Assembly: GCA_023416855.1 (NCBI GenBank)
Contig: JAEZGU010000286.1
Span: forward strand, 1 to 5,465
Reading direction: 5' to 3'
Source: Bacillota bacterium
GTDB lineage: Bacteria; Bacillota; Clostridia; Tissierellales; Sedimentibacteraceae
Length of the DNA stretch: 5,465 nt
The position numbers and the translations under genes are program-made. This document shows positions 1 to 5,465 of the stretch, piece by piece. Below the pieces are notes generated by a model. The model was not told the DNA's origin. It was given only the letters and a program-made list of their open reading frames with translations, and did no database searches. Within the stretch, counting starts at the first letter, position 1; each line of letters opens with the position of its first letter.

Positions 1-1061
1 ATTTACAACAACCAAAAGAAGAATTAAAGGATCAAAAAGAAAAGGTTAGAGAAGCTGGCGGTCATCATATTATAGGTACTGAACGACATGAATCAAGACG
101 TATTGATAATCAGCTGAGAGGTCGTGCGGGAAGACAGGGAGACCCTGGTTCAACACGTTTTTATATATCTCTTGAAGATGATTTAATGCGTTTATTTGCA
201 GGAGACAAAGTAAAAGCAATAATAGAAACTTTGAAAATGCCTGAGGATGAGCCATTAGAAGCAGGAATGCTCACAAGAACAATTGAAACAGCACAAAGCA
301 GAGTAGAAGGAAGAAACTTTGAAATAAGAAAGCATGTACTTCAATATGACAATGTAATGAATAAACAAAGAGAAGTTATTTATTCAGAAAGAAGAAAAGT
401 ATTGTTTGGTGAAAATCTAAAAGAACATTTAAAAGGTATGGCTGAACAGCTTATTGACAACGGTATACAGACATATACTACAGATGAAAAATATACTGAC
501 AACTGGGATATATTAGGGTATGCAAAGTATATAGCTGATACATTCTCTGTTTTGATTAACTTTGAAGGTGAAAACAAAGAAAACATAACAAAGGAAATGT
601 TAAAAGAACGAGCTATTAATGCAATTGAAAGACATTATAGAAGACAAGAAGAAGAATTTGGTGAAGAAGTATTTAGAGAAGTAGAAAGAATTGTGTTATT
701 AAGAAATGTTGATACAAAATGGATTGATCATATAGATGCAATGGATCAGTTAAGACAGGGTATAGGTTTGCGCGCTATTGGAAATGAGGACCCTGTTAGA
801 GCGTACCAAGTTGAAGGATTTGATATGTTTGAAGAAATGCCTGCATCTATTCAAGAAGATACAATCAAAATGCTCATGAGAGTAAAACCGCAAGAAAAAA
901 TGCAGCGTAAAGAGGTTGCTAAAATCACAGGAACAAGTGGCGGAGATGTGGGAGGAAAACCACAGCCCGTTGTCAATAAAGAAAAAAGAGTCGGCAGAAA
1001 TGATCCTTGTCCATGCGGAAGTGGCAAGAAATATAAAAAATGCTGCGGACAAGATCAATAA
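1..1061 (+). CDS. secA: Protein translocase subunit SecA, C-terminal part (5' end outside window)
   Basis: SecA is the ATPase motor that binds preproteins at the membrane and pushes them through the SecYEG channel. The reading frame is open from the window edge (first full codon at position 3) to TAA at 1059-1061, giving 352 residues, somewhat under half of a typical SecA. Upstream of the first in-frame ATG the frame already reads GTERHESRRIDNQLRGRAG, so ATG 186 is internal and not a start. Visible in order: the end of nucleotide-binding domain 2 with the helicase motif VI region QLRGRAGRQGDPG at 111-149, carrying the conserved arginines; the helical scaffold (QYDNVMNKQRE, 342-374); a helical-wing stretch; the second scaffold and two-helix-finger region (WIDHIDAMDQLRQGIGLR, 720-773); a short basic linker; and the zinc-binding SEC-C tail CPCGSGKKYKKCCG (1008-1049), a C-x-C-x8-C-C arrangement. 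The tail is known in the family to bind zinc and contact SecB and/or ribosomes and phospholipids. prfB follows after 16 bases. The assignment is essentially certain; nothing looks broken. Confidence 0.98.
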   Translation, partial: LQQPKEELKDQKEKVREAGGHHIIGTERHESRRIDNQLRGRAGRQGDPGSTRFYISLEDDLMRLFAGDKVKAIIETLKMPEDEPLEAGMLTRTIETAQSRVEGRNFEIRKHVLQYDNVMNKQREVIYSERRKVLFGENLKEHLKGMAEQLIDNGIQTYTTDEKYTDNWDILGYAKYIADTFSVLINFEGENKENITKEMLKERAINAIERHYRRQEEEFGEEVFREVERIVLLRNVDTKWIDHIDAMDQLRQGIGLRAIGNEDPVRAYQVEGFDMFEEMPASIQEDTIKMLMRVKPQEKMQRKEVAKITGTSGGDVGGKPQPVVNKEKRVGRNDPCPCGSGKKYKKCCGQDQ

Positions 1062-1062
1062 T

Positions 1063-1080
1063 AAAGGAGTTGATAATTTG
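1063..1080 (+). promoter_or_regulatory. Ribosome binding site and TTG start of prfB
   Basis: AAAGGAG at 1063-1069 is followed by an 8-base spacer and TTG 1078-1080. This Shine-Dalgarno decides the start, because the zero frame upstream of the frameshift contains no ATG after the secA stop. It gives a 25-codon leader (MIDSYEINESLKKF...), matching the usual position of the RF2 frameshift at about codon 25-26. Confidence 0.85.
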
Positions 1081-2191
1081 ATAGATTCATATGAAATTAA
1101 TGAAAGTTTAAAGAAATTTAACAACATTTTAGCTGAGGTTGGTGGTTCCCTTTGACTTGGCAAAGTTAGAGGAGGAAAACATACTTTTAGAATCAGAAAT
1201 GCAGGAACCGGACTTTTGGAACAACCAAGAACGCGCTCAAAAAGTTTCTCAAAAGTTAAAGCAAAATACAGATAGAATAAGTAAATTTAAGAATTTGAAA
1301 CAGCAAGTTGAAGATTTAGAAATTTTGGTCGATATGATTATGGAAGAGAATGACGAAAGTCATTTACCTGAGCTAAAAGAAACAATGAGTAAAGTAGAGG
1401 AGTTACTTGAAGATGCTCGTATAGTTGCATTGTTAAGCGGTGAATTTGATAAAAACAACGCAATATTGTCTATTCATGCTGGAGCAGGAGGGACAGAAGC
1501 TCAGGACTGGGCAGATATGCTATATCGTATGTATACAAGGTGGATAGAATCAAAAGGTTACAATTTGACTATATTAGATATATTGCCGGACACGGAAGCG
1601 GGAATTAAAAGTGTTACTCTTTTAGCAGAAGGAGAAAATGCTTTTGGATATTTAAAATCTGAAAAAGGTGTACATCGCTTAGTTAGAATTTCACCTTTTG
1701 ATGCGGCAAAAAAAAGACATACATCCTTTGCATCTGTTGATGTAACACCTGAGATAGAAGACGATGTAGATATAGATATAAACGAATCTGATATACGTGT
1801 TGATACGTACCGTTCAAGTGGAGCAGGAGGACAACATGTCAATACAACTGATTCAGCAATACGTATTACACACATACCTACAGGGATAGTTGTATCATGC
1901 CAAAATCAAAGGTCACAGCACAGCAACAGAGAAACTGCAATGAAGATGCTTAAATCTAAACTATTAGAAATAAAGCAATTAGAAAACAAAGAAAAAATCG
2001 AAGATATTCAAGGAAAGTATAATCAAATTGCATGGGGAAGTCAAATTAGGTCATATGTCTTCCATCCATACAGCATGGTTAAGGACCACCGCACAAACGC
2101 GGAAACAGGTAATGTCCAAGCTGTAATGGACGGCAATATAGATATGTTTATGAATGAATACTTGAAGATGAAATCACGCGGGGAGAGATAA
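1078..2191 (+). CDS. prfB: Peptide chain release factor 2 (RF2), expressed by programmed +1 frameshift
   Basis: RF2 recognises UGA and UAA stop codons in the ribosomal A site and triggers peptidyl-tRNA hydrolysis. Translation starts at TTG 1078, 8 bases after AAAGGAG (1063-1069); no ATG lies in this frame nearby. Twenty-five codons lead to CTT (1150-1152) and an in-frame TGA (1153-1155). A +1 shift continues with GAC 1154 for 345 more codons to TAA 2189-2191. The joined product is 370 residues, close to E. coli RF2 at 365. After the join come the N-terminal helical domain, the PCRF-type core (GGTEAQDW), the stop-codon-reading tripeptide SPF at 205-207, and the catalytic GGQ at 250-252 within SSGAGGQHVN. 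Both motif positions equal the E. coli numbering, which supports the chosen start and join. Residue 246 is serine, where E. coli K-12 has threonine and many bacteria have alanine or serine. The tex ATG abuts the stop codon, so translation is probably coupled. The two-frame appearance is regulation, not a pseudogene. Confidence 0.97.
1141..1156 (+). promoter_or_regulatory. RF2 programmed +1 ribosomal frameshift site
   Basis: The sequence reads GGTGGT-TCC-CTT-TGA-C. CTT TGA C at 1150-1156 is the canonical RF2 slippery site: P-site tRNA-Leu slips from CUU to UUU when the UGA is decoded slowly because RF2 is scarce, and the C after UGA makes a poor termination context. GGTGGT (1141-1146) sits where the stimulatory internal Shine-Dalgarno is found in E. 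coli (AGGGGG, three bases before CTT). It matches GGAGGT except for one central T. The mechanism is established knowledge for prfB; the identification here is read directly from the sequence and confirmed by uninterrupted RF2 homology on both sides of the join. Confidence 0.95.
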
Positions 2192-4474
2192 ATGGTAGAT
2201 ATTATTAAAATTTTATGTGAAGAATTCAATATTAAACCTGTGCAGGTAGAAAATACAGTTAAGCTTATTGATGAAGGAAATACAATTCCTTTTATAGCTC
2301 GTTATCGTAAAGAGCAAACCGGCTCATTAGATGACGTTGTATTAAGAGATTTGTATGAAAGATTAACATACTTGAGAAATCTTGAAACACGTAAAGAAGA
2401 AGTTATCAGATTAATAGATGAACAAGGAAAGCTTACTGATGAACTTAAAAACGAAATACTTAATGCAGATGTTATGCAGCGTGTTGAAGATTTGTACAGA
2501 CCGTATAAACAAAAGAAAGCAACACGAGCTTCAAAGGCTAAAGAAAAAGGACTCGAGCCGCTCGCTGAAATTATATTAGCACAAAATATTACAGAAGGAA
2601 GCTTAGAAGAGCTTGCTGTACCTTTTGTGGACGAAGAAAAGGGCGTTAAAAATATTAAAGAGGCATTTGAAGGAGCTTGCGACATAATAGCGGAAATGGT
2701 TTCAGACAATGCTGATTATAGAAAGCACATCAGAGAAATTTACATAGCAGATGGAATTATAACCTCAGAGGCAGTTGATGAGGAAGAAAAAACTGTGTAT
2801 GAAATGTACTATAAATTTGAAGAGGCAGTTAACAAAATTGCAAATCACAGAATACTTGCCATAAACAGAGGCGAGAAGGAAAAGAAACTTAAAGTCAAAT
2901 TAAATACCCCTGATGAAAAAATTGTAAATTATTTAAAATCAAAAGAAATTAAAAATGAATCAGCTATAACAACTGATTATTATAATGCTGCAATTGAAGA
3001 CGGTTACAAAAGATTAATTGCTCCATCAATTGATAGAGAAGTTAGAAATATTTTAACAGAAAGAGCTGAAGATGAAGCGATTAAAGTATTTGGAAAGAAT
3101 ACTAAAAACTTATTGATGGTTCCGCCGGTAAAGGATGTAAGAATTCTTGCAATAGACCCAGGTTATAGAACAGGATGTAAAATAGCCGTATTAGATGGAA
3201 CTGGTAAATTTTTAGAGGATGCCGTTATTTATCCAAGTGAACCAAGAAATGAAGTTGAAAAATCACAAAAAATTATGTCGGCTCTTATTGATAAATACAA
3301 TATAGATGTTATAACTATAGGAAATGGTACAGCTTCAAGAGAAACAGAGCAGGTTGTAGCAGATATGCTATCAAAAATGGATAAAAACGTTACGTACACT
3401 ATAGTGTCTGAAGCAGGTGCTTCGGTTTATTCTGCATCTAAATTGGCACAAGAGGAGTATCCGGATTTGGATGTAACTGTAAGAGGTGCTATATCAATAG
3501 GTAGAAGATTACAAGATCCGTTAGCTGAATTAGTTAAAATAGATCCTAAAAGTATTGGCGTTGGTCAATACCAACATGATGTTAATCAAACAAAGCTAAG
3601 TCAAGAGCTTGATGGAGTAGTAGAGGATTGTGTTAACAGTGTTGGTGTAGATTTAAACACAGCATCAACTGCACTTTTACAATATGTATCAGGTATAACT
3701 AAGACAATTGCTAAAAATATTGTAAAATACAGAGAAGATAACGGTAAGTTTACTAACAGAAATGAGCTAAAAAAGGTTAAAATGCTTGGAGATAAAGCAT
3801 TTGAACAATGTGCTGGCTTTTTAAGAATCTCTGATGGTGATAATTTATTAGATAAAACTGCAGTTCACCCAGAATCCTATGATATAGCTCTAAATTTATT
3901 AAATAGATTAGGATATAATATAGATGATTTAGCAAACACTAACATAAATGATATAAACGAAAGAATAATGAAAGTAAAAGTAAAGGAAGACAATAAGGTT
4001 CAAATATCTACAAACAACAAAAGATTAAAAGGACTTGAAGCATTATCTCAAATTAATTTTAAAGAAGAAAAGAAGCCAGCAAGAGAAAAAATCAAGGACA
4101 GAATTAATGTTTTAGCAGAGGAACTAAATATAGGCGTACCAACACTTACAGATATAATCGAAGAGCTTAAGAAGCCTGGTAGAGACCCAAGGGATGAAAT
4201 GCCAAAGGTTATATTAAGAAGTGATGTAGTGAAATTTGAAGACATGGAAGTTGGTATGAAGCTTAAAGGAACTGTTAGAAATGTTGTTGACTTTGGCGCT
4301 TTTGTAGATATTGGAGTTAAGCAGGATGGACTTGTTCACCTTTCTGAAATGAGTGATAAATTTATTAAGAATCCAATGGAAGTTGTCCAGGTTGGAGACG
4401 TAGTAGATGTTACAATCATTAAGTTAGATAAGGAAAGACAGAGAATAGGTCTAAGCATGAAAACAAAAAGATAA
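2192..4474 (+). CDS. tex: Tex-family RNA-binding protein (YqgF / helix-hairpin-helix / S1 domains)
   Basis: Tex proteins are cytoplasmic nucleic-acid-binding proteins linked to transcription and RNA metabolism. The name comes from toxin expression in Bordetella, and relatives include the Spt6 core of eukaryotes. The product has 760 residues. Visible in order: an N-terminal helical region containing the family motif IPFIARYRKEQTG near residue 32; a YqgF/RNase H-like domain beginning about residue 315 with ILAIDPGYRTGCK (Asp322) and continuing through IGNGTASRETE, SEAGASVYSAS and the highly conserved RGAISIGRRLQDPLAELVK; a helix-hairpin-helix region about 487-550 (LNTAS...VSGI, then a second FTNRNELKKVKMLG hairpin); the Tex-specific VHPESY and LKKPGRDPRDE segments; and a C-terminal S1 RNA-binding domain about 689-757 (GTVRNVVDFGAFVDIGVKQDG). 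ATG 2192 directly follows the prfB TAA, with GGGGAG at 2180-2185 as ribosome binding site. The protein is some 40 residues longer than I expect for Firmicute Tex proteins, apparently from a lysine-rich insert near 594-636. The family call is certain; the cellular role in this organism is unknown. Confidence 0.96.
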   Translation: MVDIIKILCEEFNIKPVQVENTVKLIDEGNTIPFIARYRKEQTGSLDDVVLRDLYERLTYLRNLETRKEEVIRLIDEQGKLTDELKNEILNADVMQRVEDLYRPYKQKKATRASKAKEKGLEPLAEIILAQNITEGSLEELAVPFVDEEKGVKNIKEAFEGACDIIAEMVSDNADYRKHIREIYIADGIITSEAVDEEEKTVYEMYYKFEEAVNKIANHRILAINRGEKEKKLKVKLNTPDEKIVNYLKSKEIKNESAITTDYYNAAIEDGYKRLIAPSIDREVRNILTERAEDEAIKVFGKNTKNLLMVPPVKDVRILAIDPGYRTGCKIAVLDGTGKFLEDAVIYPSEPRNEVEKSQKIMSALIDKYNIDVITIGNGTASRETEQVVADMLSKMDKNVTYTIVSEAGASVYSASKLAQEEYPDLDVTVRGAISIGRRLQDPLAELVKIDPKSIGVGQYQHDVNQTKLSQELDGVVEDCVNSVGVDLNTASTALLQYVSGITKTIAKNIVKYREDNGKFTNRNELKKVKMLGDKAFEQCAGFLRISDGDNLLDKTAVHPESYDIALNLLNRLGYNIDDLANTNINDINERIMKVKVKEDNKVQISTNNKRLKGLEALSQINFKEEKKPAREKIKDRINVLAEELNIGVPTLTDIIEELKKPGRDPRDEMPKVILRSDVVKFEDMEVGMKLKGTVRNVVDFGAFVDIGVKQDGLVHLSEMSDKFIKNPMEVVQVGDVVDVTIIKLDKERQRIGLSMKTKR

Positions 4475-4490
4475 ATCATAGGAGATTTTA

Positions 4491-5123
4491 ATGATTGATA
4501 CAGTAATATTTGACTTTGATGGTACTTTAGCAGATACAAGCCAAATAGTCATTAATTCATTTAAGCACACATATTCAGTATTTGGTAAAGATGGCTTTGA
4601 TGAAGATTATGTAATGAGCACATTTGGAGAACCACTTGCTTTAACATTAAGAAGAGATTTTTCAGAGCATTGCTTTGAGGATGTTATTGCCTGCTATAGA
4701 GATTATCAAGTTGAAAGATTTAAAGATGAAGTTAAGCTCTATGAAACTGTCATAGAAACATTAGAATATTTAAAAAACAAAAATATAAAGATGGGAATTG
4801 CTACTTCAAGGTTAAAAAACTCGACCTTGGAAGCAATTGATAGTTTGAATATTAAAAAATATTTTGATGCGGTAATCACTGCTGATGATGTAAAAAAACA
4901 CAAGCCGGACAAAGAGCCGTTAATAAAAACAATGGAACTGTTAGGCAGCAATGCAGAAAATACATTGTATGTAGGTGACTCAAAATTTGATATGGAATGT
5001 GCCATAAATTCCAATGTTACACCAATTCTTTGCGGTTGGCACAAACTTTCAAAAGAGCTTAAAGAACAATACAAAATAAAATACGTATTAGATAAAATGA
5101 TAGATATTAATGAAATAGTGTAA
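4491..5123 (+). CDS. HAD-superfamily phosphatase, PpaX/Gph-like
   Basis: This is a soluble Mg-dependent phosphohydrolase of HAD subfamily IA, 210 residues, the usual size for the group. All four catalytic motifs are present: motif I DFDGTLADT with nucleophile Asp8 and acid/base Asp10; motif II in GIATS (Thr105/Ser106 region); motif III Lys138 in HKPDKEP; and motif IV GDSKFD with Asp163 and Asp167. Between motifs I and II lies a helical cap of about residues 16-85, including FGEPLALTL, as in phosphoglycolate phosphatase (Gph) and pyrophosphatase PpaX. The YETVIETLEYLK stretch and KPDxEP motif remind me most of B. subtilis PpaX, which hydrolyses pyrophosphate released during HPr(Ser-P) dephosphorylation. 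That similarity is from memory and does not fix the substrate; phosphoglycolate or sugar phosphates remain possible. ATG 4491 follows GGAG (4481-4484) with a 6-base spacer and lies 16 bases after the tex stop, so it is probably the last gene of the secA-prfB-tex transcript. Confidence 0.9.
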   Translation: MIDTVIFDFDGTLADTSQIVINSFKHTYSVFGKDGFDEDYVMSTFGEPLALTLRRDFSEHCFEDVIACYRDYQVERFKDEVKLYETVIETLEYLKNKNIKMGIATSRLKNSTLEAIDSLNIKKYFDAVITADDVKKHKPDKEPLIKTMELLGSNAENTLYVGDSKFDMECAINSNVTPILCGWHKLSKELKEQYKIKYVLDKMIDINEIV

Positions 5124-5157
5124 TATTTGTAACTTATTATTTTTATCCCTTTTCACA

Positions 5158-5175
5158 ATGTTAAGTTGTTAACAA
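5158..5175. promoter_or_regulatory. Predicted Rex operator (NADH/NAD+-responsive repressor site)
   Basis: The sequence ATGTTAAGTTGTTAACAA matches the clostridial Rex consensus TTGTTAANNNNTTAACAA at 13 of 14 defined positions; only the first base differs (A for T). The inverted repeat TGTTAA-GTTG-TTAACA is symmetric over 16 bases. Rex dimers are known to bind such sites when NADH is low and release when NADH rises. In clostridia the crt-bcd-etf-hbd operon is an established Rex target, and here the site sits 80 bases before the start of a crt-like gene. It ends 17 bases before the likelier -35 box, and it overlaps the spacer of an alternative upstream promoter. Binding is inferred; no rex gene is in the window. 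Confidence 0.72.
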
Positions 5176-5192
5176 ATTATAATCTATTTAAT

Positions 5193-5221
5193 TTGGTTTT
5201 ACTATATTTTTATGATACAAT
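5193..5221 (+). promoter_or_regulatory. Candidate sigma-A promoter for the crotonase gene
   Basis: TTGGTT (5193-5198) as -35 and TACAAT (5216-5221) as -10 are separated by exactly 17 bases. TG at 5213-5214 gives an extended -10 (TGaTACAAT). The -35 matches consensus only at its TTG half, which the extended -10 could offset. Transcription would start near 5228, leaving a leader of about 28 bases before ATG 5256. An alternative perfect TATAAT at 5178-5183 has no good -35 at normal spacing; the best is TTCACA at 5152-5157, 20 bases upstream. The region is so AT-rich that chance matches are likely. Confidence 0.5.
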
Positions 5222-5255
5222 TAAGTTGCAAAGAATTTAAGAGAGGTGGATACAT

Positions 5256-5465
5256 ATGGAATTAAAAAATTTAGTTATTGAGAAAGAAAAAGGAATATGC
5301 ACCATCAAATTAAACAGCCCGGAAACCTTGAACTCTTTAAATGCAGAAATGCTTCAACAGCTTGAATGTGCGTTTGACCAAATCAAAGATGATAAAGAAG
5401 TTTTGGCTGTTGTTTTAACAGGTGAAGGTAAAGCGTTCGTTGCTGGAGCAGATATAGCATACATG
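5256..5465 (+). CDS. crt: Crotonase-family enoyl-CoA hydratase, probably 3-hydroxybutyryl-CoA dehydratase (3' end outside window)
   Basis: The gene begins at ATG 5256 after AGGTGG at 5244-5249, with about 6 bases of spacing, and runs open through the window edge. Seventy residues are visible out of about 260 usual for the family. The N-terminus MELKNLVIEKEKGICTIKLN and the stretch EVLAVVLTGEGKAFVAGADI are the crotonase first beta-strands and the family motif whose backbone amides help form the oxyanion hole. Both closely resemble clostridial Crt as I remember it, including the FVAGADI variant. Crt dehydrates 3-hydroxybutyryl-CoA to crotonyl-CoA in the acetyl-CoA to butyryl-CoA pathway. The second oxyanion-hole glycine and the catalytic glutamates lie beyond the window, so other crotonases (fatty-acid enoyl-CoA hydratase, isomerase) are not excluded. 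Its own promoter region and an upstream Rex-like operator support a role in fermentative NADH balance. Confidence 0.85.
   Translation, partial: MELKNLVIEKEKGICTIKLNSPETLNSLNAEMLQQLECAFDQIKDDKEVLAVVLTGEGKAFVAGADIAYM

Larger units (their letters stand above)
5124..5255. other. Intergenic region between HAD phosphatase and crotonase genes
   Basis: These 132 very AT-rich bases separate two transcription units. They contain the Rex-like inverted repeat, two candidate -10 boxes, and an octamer TTAAGTTG occurring twice exactly 60 bases apart (5161-5168 and 5221-5228). No GC-rich hairpin followed by a T-run is visible, so no intrinsic terminator for the upstream genes can be called. I see no small ORF with a ribosome binding site and no RNA gene. 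Confidence 0.8.

Noticed and set aside
1139..1155. Independent start of the RF2 main frame at TTG 1139 (reading MVVPFDLAKLEEEN)
   Set aside because: It only extends the main frame backwards through the frameshift site. The nearest purine-rich stretch abuts it too closely to act as a ribosome binding site, and the 25-codon leader from TTG 1078 with CTT-TGA-C explains the gene fully.
916..1155. Separate 79-residue ORF overlapping the secA end
   Set aside because: Its first part is an out-of-frame reading of secA coding sequence. Only the part from TTG 1078 onward is real, as the RF2 leader.
1078..2191. prfB as a frameshifted pseudogene
   Set aside because: The in-frame TGA lies exactly in the conserved programmed frameshift motif, and the rest of RF2, including SPF and GGQ, is intact at the standard positions.
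70..5074. Minus-strand open frames across the window (for example 750-1163, 1558-1875, 2302-2709, 4739-5074)
   Set aside because: All lie antisense to well-supported genes, give low-complexity Ser/Phe/Leu-rich translations typical of reverse complements of Lys/Glu-rich genes, and match no family I recognise.
5152..5183. Promoter TTCACA (5152-5157) with TATAAT (5178-5183)
   Set aside because: The 20-base spacer is outside the normal 16-18 range. The -10 is perfect, but such hexamers are common in this AT-rich stretch; it is kept only as an alternative.
5124..5185. Intrinsic terminator after the HAD gene, using the TTAAC inverted repeat or the T-rich run at 5137-5146
   Set aside because: The inverted repeat is AT-only apart from the outer G-C pair and is not followed by a T-tract. 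The T-rich run has no stem before it. The operator explanation fits better.
1..5465. A novel defence, mobile or biosynthetic system
   Set aside because: Every gene belongs to a well-known conserved family in ordinary chromosomal order. No repeats array, transposase, integrase, toxin-antitoxin pair or unexplained coding region is visible.

Overview
The window is AT-rich, by eye roughly one third G+C, and all genes are on the + strand. It looks like chromosomal DNA of a low-GC Gram-positive, most likely a member of Clostridia (Bacillota). The evidence is heavy use of AGA/AAA/ATA codons, strong AGGAG-type ribosome binding sites, a SecA with a C-x-C-x8-C-C zinc tail, and a crotonase-type gene whose N-terminus resembles the clostridial butyrate-pathway enzyme Crt. 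The species cannot be named from the sequence.

Layout: (1) positions 1-1061 are the 3' part of secA, the preprotein translocase ATPase; its start lies upstream of the window. (2) 1078-2191 is prfB, peptide chain release factor 2. It starts at a TTG codon and is interrupted at codon 26 by an in-frame TGA within the CTT-TGA-C programmed +1 frameshift site. (3) 2192-4474 is a Tex-family (YqgF-HhH-S1) RNA-binding protein whose ATG abuts the prfB stop. (4) 4491-5123 is a HAD-superfamily phosphatase of the PpaX/Gph type. (5) 5124-5255 is the only substantial non-coding stretch. It holds candidate sigma-A promoter elements and a near-perfect match to the Rex redox-repressor operator. (6) 5256 to the window end is the first 70 codons of a crotonase-family enoyl-CoA hydratase, probably crt.

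The first four genes are separated by 0-16 bases, and each has its own Shine-Dalgarno sequence, so they are probably one transcript of housekeeping functions: protein export, translation termination, RNA/transcription-associated Tex, and phosphate or metabolite housekeeping. The crotonase gene appears to begin a new transcription unit. If the Rex site is real, that unit is tuned to the cellular NADH/NAD+ ratio, as expected for a fermentative butyryl-CoA pathway.

I found no mobile element, CRISPR array, tRNA or rRNA, and no evidence of a novel multi-gene system. The two signals most worth a second look are regulatory: the Rex-like operator upstream of the crotonase gene, and the RF2 frameshift site with its imperfect internal Shine-Dalgarno. 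A possible lysine-rich insertion in Tex is a weaker third.
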